Source: Oscillospiraceae bacterium (GTDB taxonomy: Bacteria > Bacillota > Clostridia > Oscillospirales > Oscillospiraceae). From it: a stretch of 52,938 bases of DNA. Numbering within the stretch: position 1 is the first letter of the stretch; the number at the start of each line of letters is the position of its first letter. The stretch covers positions 1 through 52,938 of the forward strand of contig JAFYHU010000018.1 of the NCBI GenBank assembly GCA_017538965.1, in the 5' to 3' direction. The notes beneath the pieces were generated by a model. It had not been told where the DNA came from. It searched no databases and was given only the letters and a program-made list of their open reading frames with translations. Below are positions 9,723 to 16,515 of this stretch, in pieces. Made by a program: the position numbers and the translations under genes.

Positions 9723-10387
9723 GCCTTCACCGCCTTTTTCTGCCGGCTTTCGAGCATGTTCACGGTCAGGAGCACCACCGTGCTGATGGCAAGGTTAATC
9801 AGAACCCAGAACATGGCGCCTTTTTCATCGTCGGTACGCCAAAGCTGGTACACCGTGGTCGAAATTGTCGCCGTGCGGCCCGGGGTGTAGCCGACCAGCA
9901 TGCTGGTGGCACCGTACTCGCCCAGAGCGCGGGCAAAGGCCAGCACCGTGCCGGCGAGAATGCCCTGGCGGCAGGCAGGCATGCGGATGCGCCAGAAAAT
10001 ATAGGTGTTCGAAAGCCCCAGGGTCTGGCCGGAATAGGCAAGCGTCTTGTCAAAACTTTCGAAGGCGCCGCGCGCGGTGCGGTACATCAGGGGAAACGCC
10101 ACGACCGTTGCCGCGAGAATGCCGCCGTACCAGGTCATGACGAACTTGATGCCGTACTGCAGCAGAAAGGCGCCCAGCGGGCGCTTTACGCCGAAGACCA
10201 TCAGCAGAAAGTAACCGCAGACCGTCGGCGGCAGAACCATGGGCAAGGTCAGAAAGACGTCCAGAATGCCCTTGATCATGCGCGGAAGACGGGCGGCGTA
10301 GTAGGCAAAGAAAATGCCGAGGAAGAACACCAGCACACAGCTGATCGCCGCAATGCGCAGGCTGTTCCATAAGGGATACCAATCCAT
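9719..10387 (-). CDS. modB: Molybdate ABC transporter permease
   Basis: 222-residue inner-membrane permease with five or six helices. The cytoplasmic EAA-loop signature ARALGEYGATSMLVG that docks onto ModC is near residue 160, as in ModB/CysTW-type permeases. Its start lies 60 bases after the modA stop, across a strong hairpin, and its end is translationally coupled to modC. Confidence 0.94.
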   Translation of the reverse strand: MDWYPLWNSLRIAAISCVLVFFLGIFFAYYAARLPRMIKGILDVFLTLPMVLPPTVCGYFLLMVFGVKRPLGAFLLQYGIKFVMTWYGGILAATVVAFPLMYRTARGAFESFDKTLAYSGQTLGLSNTYIFWRIRMPACRQGILAGTVLAFARALGEYGATSMLVGYTPGRTATISTTVYQLWRTDDEKGAMFWVLINLAISTVVLLTVNMLESRQKKAVKA

Positions 10388-10405
10388 TGATTTTCACTCC
10401 AAAAT

Positions 10406-10433
10406 CAGCGGGCAGGAAAACACCTGCCCGCTG
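10406..10433 (-). terminator. Intercistronic hairpin between modA and modB
   Basis: A perfect 11-bp GC-rich stem (CAGCGGGCAGG / CCTGCCCGCTG) with a 6-base loop. On the minus strand it is followed by ATTTTGG, a poor U-tract. It is best read as a leaky terminator or 3' stabiliser that leaves more ModA than ModBC, as is common between binding-protein and permease genes. Confidence 0.7.
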
Positions 10434-10447
10434 AAATCATGATTTGC

Positions 10448-12010
10448 TCAGGCAGCCGGAGAGAAGCCGACCGACTCAAAAACGGCTATAGCCTCGTCGC
10501 CTGTCAGATAGTCCAGGAAAGCCTGGGCGGCTCTCGGACGCTCCGTGGTATTCAGCACGGCGGCAGGATAGATGACCTGGCCGCACATCTCGGCGGTCGC
10601 CGCATCCACGCTGTCAAGACCGGCGGAGAAGGCATCCGTCGCATAGACGACGCCGCAGTCAACGGAACCTTCCTTCACCTGGGTGGTGACTTCCTTTACG
10701 TTGGAACCGTAGGTGATCACGCCCGCTTTGGCGAGTTCGTCCTCATCCAGACCATAGAAGGCGAGGATCTTCTGGGTGTACTGACCGACCGGAACATCGC
10801 TGTTGCCCATGGCCATGAAAACATTGCCGGCAGCCAGCAGCTCGGCCAGCTGGTCAAAGCTCTCAATGCCCTTGGGATTGCCGTCCGGAACCGCAAGGAC
10901 GACCTTGTTCTCCAGGAGGTTGATCCGCGTTCCCTGCAGGACGAAGTCCAGACCGTCGGGGTTCTTCTCGGCGTCGCAGGAAGCGTCAAGCTGGTTCATC
11001 TGCTTCGGTGCCGCAGAGATGAACATGTCGCAGTCCGCACCTTCCTGGATCTGGGTCTTCAGTGTGCCGGAGGAGTCAAAGTTGTAGACCAAGGTCACGA
11101 CGGGATGCGCCGCTTCGTAAAGCTCCTTGATCTGGTTGAGCGTCTCCGTCATCGAAGCCGCAGCAAAGACGATCAGCTCGCCCGGTTCGTCGGAAATGGC
11201 GGTAAAACCGACCCCTTCAAAGACAGCCGTTGCTTCCGGACCGGTCAGATAGTCCAGGAAGGCCTGGGCGGCTTCCGGATTCTTGCTGACGTTCAGCACG
11301 GCGGCGGGGTAGATGACCTGACCGCACATCTCGGCGGTCGCCGCATCCACGCTGTCAAGACCGGCGGAATACGCATCGGTGGCATAGACGATGCCGCAGT
11401 CGACGCTCGCTTCACTGACCTGGGTGGTGACTTCCTTCACGTTGGAGCCGTAGGTGATGACGCCCGCCTTGACGAGCGCGTCCTCATCGAGGCCATAGTA
11501 GGCGAGGATCTTCTGAGTGTACTGACCGACCGGAACGTCGCTGTTGCCCATGGCCAGGAATACATCGCCGGCAGCCAGCAGTTCGGCCAGCTGGTCAAAG
11601 CTCTCAATGCCCTTGGGATTGCCGTCCGGAACCGCGAGGACGACCTTGTTCTCCAGGAGATTGATACGGCTTCCCTGCAGGACGAAGTCCAGACCGTCGG
11701 GATTCTTCTCGGCATCGCAGGAAGCATCGAGCTGGTTCATCTGCTTTGGTGCCGCAGAGATGAACACGTCGCAGTCCGCGCCTTCCTGGATCTGGGTCTT
11801 CAGCGTACCGGAGGAATCAAAGTTGAACACCAGGGAGACATCCGGGTTTGCCGCTTCATAGAGGTCCTTGATCTGGTTGAGCGTTTCCGTCATCGAAGCC
11901 GCGGCAAAGACGATCAGCTCGGTCTTCTCCGCGCCGGCGGCGAAAGCACTCGGGACTGCCAGCGCGACAAGCATCATCAGCGCCAGCAGCAGTGCAAGAA
12001 TTTTTTTCAT
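10448..12010 (-). CDS. modA: Tandem-duplicated molybdate-binding protein (ModA-ModA)
   Basis: 520 residues, about twice a normal ModA. A signal peptide (to about AFA-AG, residue 25) is followed by two nearly identical binding domains: residues 31-277 and 278-520. Each contains the ligand-binding landmarks: IVFAAASMTE, FDSSGTLKTQI, MGNSDVPVGQYTQKILA and VYATDA. The repeat period is 741 bases and the coding DNA is also very similar, so the duplication is young or kept alike by gene conversion. There is no lipobox cysteine, odd for a Gram-positive binding protein: the protein would be secreted or tethered by an uncleaved signal. It precedes modB; the palindromic element and a good ribosome binding site precede it. 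Confidence 0.93.
   Translation of the reverse strand: MKKILALLLALMMLVALAVPSAFAAGAEKTELIVFAAASMTETLNQIKDLYEAANPDVSLVFNFDSSGTLKTQIQEGADCDVFISAAPKQMNQLDASCDAEKNPDGLDFVLQGSRINLLENKVVLAVPDGNPKGIESFDQLAELLAAGDVFLAMGNSDVPVGQYTQKILAYYGLDEDALVKAGVITYGSNVKEVTTQVSEASVDCGIVYATDAYSAGLDSVDAATAEMCGQVIYPAAVLNVSKNPEAAQAFLDYLTGPEATAVFEGVGFTAISDEPGELIVFAAASMTETLNQIKELYEAAHPVVTLVYNFDSSGTLKTQIQEGADCDMFISAAPKQMNQLDASCDAEKNPDGLDFVLQGTRINLLENKVVLAVPDGNPKGIESFDQLAELLAAGNVFMAMGNSDVPVGQYTQKILAFYGLDEDELAKAGVITYGSNVKEVTTQVKEGSVDCGVVYATDAFSAGLDSVDAATAEMCGQVIYPAAVLNTTERPRAAQAFLDYLTGDEAIAVFESVGFSPAA
10451..11179 (-). repeat. Direct repeat encoding the second ModA domain
   Basis: Near-identical in sequence to 11180-11920; the unit is 741 bases long in the first copy. 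Runs such as CTCTCAATGCCCTTGGGATT are identical in both copies while scattered, mostly synonymous, differences show they are two real copies rather than one read twice. Confidence 0.9.
11180..11920 (-). repeat. Direct repeat encoding the first ModA domain
   Basis: Upstream partner of the repeat at 10451-11179. It starts at the codon for the first residue of ELIVFAAASM and ends at the DEPG linker, so the duplication joined precisely between domains, without the signal peptide. Confidence 0.9.
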
Positions 12011-12026
12011 GCGTTTAACTCCTTTT

Positions 12027-12080
12027 TCCCGTGTTTCAGGGAGTGATATTTATATAAACGTATGTTTCAACGCTTATACC
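12027..12080 (-). promoter_or_regulatory. Operator-like palindrome upstream of modA
   Basis: Plus-strand ATAAACGT - 8 bases - ACGCTTAT at 12054-12077, inside a block of about 50 bases that is clearly related to the block upstream of mop. On the minus strand the TATA-rich flank may overlap a -10 box. The regulator is not encoded in the window. Confidence 0.65.
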
Positions 12081-12118
12081 AAGAGAGTTTTTCGCCCGTT
12101 CGAAACATTCTGCAATGT

Positions 12119-13144
12119 TTATACGCCTTTTCCAAAGCCGCAGTTCGGGAAATGGCAGACCTTGCAGTTCAGGCAGAGGCCGCCGTGGCCGAGGCCGGCC
12201 AGATGTTCCTTCGTAACCGGGGTGTCGGTTACCAGATAGGGAAGAACCAGATCGAAAATCGTGCGTTTGGCATACATCACACAGCCCGGCAGACCGCAGA
12301 CCGGCCGCCCGTCCGGCATGTAGGAGATCAGGAACATCGCCCCGGGGAGCACCGGCGCGCCGTAACTGACGATCTTCGCCCCGCTGTTTTTGATGGCGAG
12401 CGGCGTCTTGTCATCGGGATCGACACTCATACCGCCCGTGCAGAGGACCATCTCACAGCCTTTCTCCAGCATGTCGCGGATGGCAGCGGTGATCTTCTCG
12501 TGGTCGTCGTTCAGAATCACATGCTCCTGCATTTCACAGCCGAATTCCTTCATCTTCGCCTGAATGACCGGCGTAAAGGTATCTTCAATCCGGCCGTAGA
12601 AAACCTCATTGCCTGTGGTCACAAGTCCGTACTTTTTGGGCTTAACCGGCACAAGACGCATGATTGGGCTCTCTCCGGCTGCCTTTTTGGCAGCTTCCAT
12701 GCGATCCTTTTTGATTACCAGGGGAATCACGCGGGTACCGCAGAGCTTATCGCCTTTTTTCACCATGAAACCGGAAGCCCGGGTGGCGATCATCATATCC
12801 CCGAGACTGTTGACGGCGCGCAGACGGTCGAGATCCACCAGGAACAGACCGTCGACCTCGGCGGTCAGCTCGATCTTGCCCTCTTTCGGCTCGGAAGCAC
12901 TCATGTTTTCGTTCAGGCAGATATCGCGCAGGATGTAAGCCGCATCGTTTTCGTGCAGCATGGTTTCATCGTTTTCCCAGATGTAGACCGTGTCCTTGCC
13001 GACGCTCAGCAGCACGGGGATATCCTCCTCGCGAATTACGTGCCCTTTGCGAAATACGGCATCCTTGGTCACCCCGCGGATAATCTGCGTGATGTCATGG
13101 CAGAGAACCTGCCCGACAGCGTCTTCGGTCTTCATCAGTTTCAT
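12119..13144 (-). CDS. Molybdopterin-binding MoeA-like protein
   Basis: 341 residues. The C-terminal two-thirds is a MoCF_biosynth (MogA/MoeA) domain: YGLVTTGNEVFYGRIEDT, LCTGGMSVDPDDKTP (the GG-S-D-D molybdopterin-binding motif), and YGAPVLPGAMFLISY. Residues about 50-150 resemble an accessory domain found in Clostridia homologues. The C-terminus ends in a cysteine cluster (CLNCKVCHFPNC, C-x2-C-x2-C-x4-C) that could bind metal or an Fe-S cluster. The role is probably molybdenum insertion into molybdopterin or sensing of the cofactor. It is transcribed just upstream of modA, from the promoter at 13212-13240, so the locus couples molybdate uptake to cofactor synthesis. Confidence 0.85.
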   Translation of the reverse strand: MKLMKTEDAVGQVLCHDITQIIRGVTKDAVFRKGHVIREEDIPVLLSVGKDTVYIWENDETMLHENDAAYILRDICLNENMSASEPKEGKIELTAEVDGLFLVDLDRLRAVNSLGDMMIATRASGFMVKKGDKLCGTRVIPLVIKKDRMEAAKKAAGESPIMRLVPVKPKKYGLVTTGNEVFYGRIEDTFTPVIQAKMKEFGCEMQEHVILNDDHEKITAAIRDMLEKGCEMVLCTGGMSVDPDDKTPLAIKNSGAKIVSYGAPVLPGAMFLISYMPDGRPVCGLPGCVMYAKRTIFDLVLPYLVTDTPVTKEHLAGLGHGGLCLNCKVCHFPNCGFGKGV

Positions 13145-13198
13145 GGCTTCGGTTTCCTTTCTCCGGAAAAAAGATCAGCGAGTTACAAACAAAAGCAA

Positions 13199-13240
13199 AT
13201 CGCTTTCTCCTATTATACGGAAGAAAGCGATAAAAGTCAA
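13199..13240 (-). promoter_or_regulatory. Promoter and overlapping palindrome of the molybdenum operon
   Basis: Minus strand TTGACT (13235-13240), 17 bases, TATAAT (13212-13217). A perfect 10-bp inverted repeat, ATCGCTTTCT (13199-13208) / AGAAAGCGAT (13222-13231), brackets the -10 box. The ATCG ends recall the E. coli ModE consensus but the arm spacing is longer. A repressor bound here would block polymerase. Confidence 0.75.
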
Positions 13241-13260
13241 TCGGGGAATCCGCGGAAACC

Positions 13261-13290
13261 CGGGCGCTGCGCTTTGATGCGCAGCGCCCG
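13261..13290 (-). terminator. Terminator hairpin after the third LRR paralogue
   Basis: A perfect 12-bp stem CGGGCGCTGCGC / GCGCAGCGCCCG with a 6-base loop lies just after the stop of the minus-strand gene ending at 13314. The following U-tract is short (GGGTTTCC), so termination may be partial. Confidence 0.65.
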
Positions 13291-13313
13291 GAAAGACGGT
13301 TTGTACGGACAGA

Positions 13314-16300
13314 TCAGCTCTGGATTTCGATTTCAAAGGCGGGATTTGCCGCTTGAACAGGTTCCAGCGCGGTCGCCATATTCTCTGACACTTTCAGATA
13401 TTGCAGATGTTCCAGAGAGAGAACCGGCGTCAGGTCAGTCAGGCCGTCATTCCAGGGGATGTCCAAGCGTTCGAGTTCGGGATGTGCGGCGACCAGAGCG
13501 GCAAAGCTCTCGTTGTCATGGAAGCAGCCGACGGCAGAGAGCTCAAAGAGCTCGGTGTTTTCCAGCGCCGGAACCCAGAGCGCGGCGTCCAGATTGTTCG
13601 GGCAGAAATTGCGCAGCTGCCGGATGCTCGAGAGGGCGCTGAGATCTTCTGCCGGGAGCTCGCTGATTTCCAGCGACAGCCCGCCATTTTCATAAGCTTC
13701 GCGGAAGTCGCAATCCTGCAGCGGACTGAGGTCGCTGACCTGTGTATCGGAGAGACAGAGACGCTGCATACGGTTCAGGTTCTGTACACCCTGAATGCTC
13801 TCAACCGGGCAACTGCGGAGATCCAGCTCGCGCAGATCCTGCAGGGCGAAGGCCGCGGAGGCATCCGTCAGGTTCGGACAGTAATTCACCTGCAGCCGCT
13901 CGAGCGAGGAAAGGTTCTGAATCCCGTCGAGATTCTCCAGCGGCTGGCAGTACAGCGCCAACTCCCGCAGGCCGGTCAGCTCGGAAAAGATGCTGAGATC
14001 GGTAATGCTGCCCTGTTCCAGCGCGGTCAGCTCCTCCGTCTCCGGATTGAACCAGCAGGGGATCGGTTCGCCGGTCGTCCGGTCTTCCCGGACCCAGCCG
14101 GACAGCCCGTCATCGATCCTGTCGCCCACGATGCACAGATGTTCCACTTTTTTCAGCATGGATCTCGGCAAGGTTTCGAGGTCATCCAGACTCAGCAGTT
14201 CCACAGTCCCCTCGTAAGGCTGCCAGCCACTGTCGGGATAGGCGACGTCATATTCCTTGAAGTTTCCGGCTTCCACCAGCTCTTCCGCCTGTTCAGCATC
14301 CTGCGGCGGCACGGTCAGCTTGTCGCCGTGCAGACGGCGAAGCGGCGTCAGATCATAGAGGTCGTCCAGACCGACCAATTCCAGAATGTAACGCCAGCTG
14401 CTGTCGAGCGTGTCCAGACAGTGAAGATTGCTCAGATCATTTGTGCTTTCCAGGCGAAGAGTGTTCGTTTTAATATTGCTCAGGTCCGGGACGGAATAGG
14501 TACCGACCAGTTTCAGATTGCCCAGATAAGTGCCGGCCAGGGCGGACCAGTCATTCAGGCGCGGACAGCCGACAATTTCCAGTTCCACCTGTCCGCCGTC
14601 ACCGAACAGCGTCGGAATGTTTTCCATTCCGTTCAGCGAGCTAAGATACTGGCAATCCCAAAGCTCCAGTCTCCAGAGCGAATACGGCTTGAGGCCGCCG
14701 AGATCCTCCAGGTCCCCATAACGGATGCTCAGGTTCTGAATCCCGTCCGGCAGAGCACTCAGATCCACACCCCGGCAGGTATAGAGCATCAGCTCATCGA
14801 TCTGTGCGTCCTGAATATAAGGCAGCACCGCAGAGAAATCGCCGCCCCGGGAATCGACAAGGGGATTATTGCTGTTGCGGGGGTTGACGTGGAGATATTC
14901 ATAGTGCCTGATATGGGCAAGGCCGGAATAGTCCCGGATGTCCCCGGCAAAGCCCAGTCTGATCGAATCCTGGTTCCGAGCAATTCCTTCCAGGAAGTCC
15001 ATATTCACCAGATTGCAGGAATAAAGACCGATGTCCCGCAGTTTCGGCAGATCGGCAAGGAAAGACGCATCCCGCAGGGCGTCCGGATTCCGGTCACCCT
15101 GAACGTGAATCTTTTCCAGCGCCGTGCAGCCCGCGATGGGTGAATAGTCCGGCACGCGCTCACAATAAAGAATCTCCAGGTTTTTCAAGTTTTTGAGTGT
15201 ACCGACACCGGAGATATCACGAAGCGCGCTGCAGGTATCCAAAACCAGAAATTCCAGCGAGGGCAGGTCCTGCAGGAAAGAGAGTTCCGTCAGGGGAAGG
15301 TGATCGATATACAAGGAGGTCAGATTTTTGCTGCCAGACAAAGCGGAGAGATCGGGATTTCGAAGAGACTCACCGTTGTTCGTAATCAGCTCCTGCAGCG
15401 CCGGCGGTGCAAACCCTGAGAAATCTGCATCCGTCTGTCCGGTGAGGTCAATTTCAGCCTCTCGCAGCCGGGCGCACGACGTTAACGGGGAATAGTCCGT
15501 CACAGCGCAGCCGCTGACGGAAAATTCCTCCATCTCGGCTCCGGAAAGCCAGGAGAGCGAATCAATCGAGCAATTGCTCAGCCGGACAGTTCCGTTTTTC
15601 AGCAGAGCGTTCAGCTCAGGGAGACTTTCCGGATCGATCTCGATCAGCGCAATCTCCAGATCCCGGAGCTTCGGCATCAGAGCCAGAAATCGCAGATCAT
15701 CATATCGGGTCAGGCTGTATTCTCGACCGTCTTCCTTGCCGTACCAGTGCTCGCCGTCATCCTCCCTGACGGCATAAACCCGATCGGCGCCCTCGCCGTC
15801 TGCGCGCATCGCATCTGTGGCATAGCCGAAGTATTCACCGGCGATGACCACCTGGGTAATATCGGAAAGATCCGCTTCCGTCAGCCCGAGAGAAACCGGA
15901 ACCGCGATGGGCTCTTCTTCCGATATCGGCTCGGGCGTGACGGCCGGTTCGGTCTTTGTTCCGGCGCTTCGCCAGAGGAAAAGCCCGGCCAGCACAACCA
16001 GCACGGCAGCACCGGCGATCAGAAGCTTCGGCAGATTGTTTTTCTTTTCCGGGATCGCAGACAGGACACGCTCGGCAATGAGATCCGGGCTGCGGCCGGT
16101 TGCCGTAATGATGTTGCGGGCATAAAGCGCGTTCATCAGCGCATCCGGCACCTCAGATTCGTCGAGCTTCAGGGGCAGAACATTTTCGGCACCTGCGCCG
16201 AGTGCCTCGAGCAGGGTTTTCTGTTTCTGTTCATCGGCAAAGAACTGCTCTGACAGAACTGCCAGCAGCAGCTCTCCCTTTTTGAGACTGCCTTCGGCAT

Positions 16301-16403
16301 CCGAGACCCGCAGGCCCTTTTCCTTCAGAGCACCCAAGATCGGCTGCAGGGATACCCTGTCAGCCTCCGTGCACAGTACGCGCAGCAGAATGTTTTGTTT
16401 CAT
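13314..16403 (-). CDS. TIR-like-TM-giant LRR protein, paralogue 3
   Basis: 1,029 residues. Domains: divergent TIR-like (about 5-118) with a first strand ILLRVLCTEAD, then the strand LLLAVLSEQFFADE and NVLPLKLDESEVPDALM; one TM helix (about 126-145) preceded by lysines (positive-inside); a short Pro/Glu linker; then LRR units to the C-terminus (LPKLRDIGLYSC, LTGLRELALYCQPLENLDG, LSSLERLQVNYCPNLTD, LEHLQYLKVSENM). The expected topology is TIR inside and LRR outside. The C-terminal 150 residues are much closer to the two paralogues upstream than the middle is. Start: ATG 16403, six bases after GGGAGG, preferred to GTG 16406. A strong terminator separates it from the previous gene. Confidence 0.8.
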   Translation of the reverse strand: MKQNILLRVLCTEADRVSLQPILGALKEKGLRVSDAEGSLKKGELLLAVLSEQFFADEQKQKTLLEALGAGAENVLPLKLDESEVPDALMNALYARNIITATGRSPDLIAERVLSAIPEKKNNLPKLLIAGAAVLVVLAGLFLWRSAGTKTEPAVTPEPISEEEPIAVPVSLGLTEADLSDITQVVIAGEYFGYATDAMRADGEGADRVYAVREDDGEHWYGKEDGREYSLTRYDDLRFLALMPKLRDLEIALIEIDPESLPELNALLKNGTVRLSNCSIDSLSWLSGAEMEEFSVSGCAVTDYSPLTSCARLREAEIDLTGQTDADFSGFAPPALQELITNNGESLRNPDLSALSGSKNLTSLYIDHLPLTELSFLQDLPSLEFLVLDTCSALRDISGVGTLKNLKNLEILYCERVPDYSPIAGCTALEKIHVQGDRNPDALRDASFLADLPKLRDIGLYSCNLVNMDFLEGIARNQDSIRLGFAGDIRDYSGLAHIRHYEYLHVNPRNSNNPLVDSRGGDFSAVLPYIQDAQIDELMLYTCRGVDLSALPDGIQNLSIRYGDLEDLGGLKPYSLWRLELWDCQYLSSLNGMENIPTLFGDGGQVELEIVGCPRLNDWSALAGTYLGNLKLVGTYSVPDLSNIKTNTLRLESTNDLSNLHCLDTLDSSWRYILELVGLDDLYDLTPLRRLHGDKLTVPPQDAEQAEELVEAGNFKEYDVAYPDSGWQPYEGTVELLSLDDLETLPRSMLKKVEHLCIVGDRIDDGLSGWVREDRTTGEPIPCWFNPETEELTALEQGSITDLSIFSELTGLRELALYCQPLENLDGIQNLSSLERLQVNYCPNLTDASAAFALQDLRELDLRSCPVESIQGVQNLNRMQRLCLSDTQVSDLSPLQDCDFREAYENGGLSLEISELPAEDLSALSSIRQLRNFCPNNLDAALWVPALENTELFELSAVGCFHDNESFAALVAAHPELERLDIPWNDGLTDLTPVLSLEHLQYLKVSENMATALEPVQAANPAFEIEIQS

Positions 16404-16472
16404 CACGCGCCTCCCTTATCATCCCGCCGACAACGGCAGAGCATTGACTGTTCCCAATATGCCATGAAAAAC

Positions 16473-16497
16473 GGCCCCTGTCAAGAACAGGGGCCGA
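16473..16497 (-). terminator. Strong terminator between LRR paralogues 2 and 3
   Basis: A 10-bp stem (CGGCCCCTGT / ACAGGGGCCG on the plus strand) with a 5-base loop, immediately followed on the minus strand by TTTTTC. I see no convincing promoter between it and the ATG at 16403, so the last paralogue may depend on readthrough or on a weak promoter. Confidence 0.8.
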
Positions 16498-16515
16498 GAT
16501 AAGAACGGGAGCAGA

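Noticed and set aside
10448-12010. ModA duplication as a simple assembly error
   Set aside because: The copies differ at many scattered, mostly synonymous positions and meet at a clean domain boundary, so collapsed or doubled reads are unlikely, although not excluded.
10439-12046. Long plus-strand open frame opposite modA
   Set aside because: Mirror image of the duplicated ModA reading frame; repeats in its translation simply reflect the 741-base duplication.
13141-13240. Molybdenum-cofactor riboswitch upstream of the MoeA-like gene
   Set aside because: The leader is too short and the inverted repeat lies over the -10 box rather than in the transcript.
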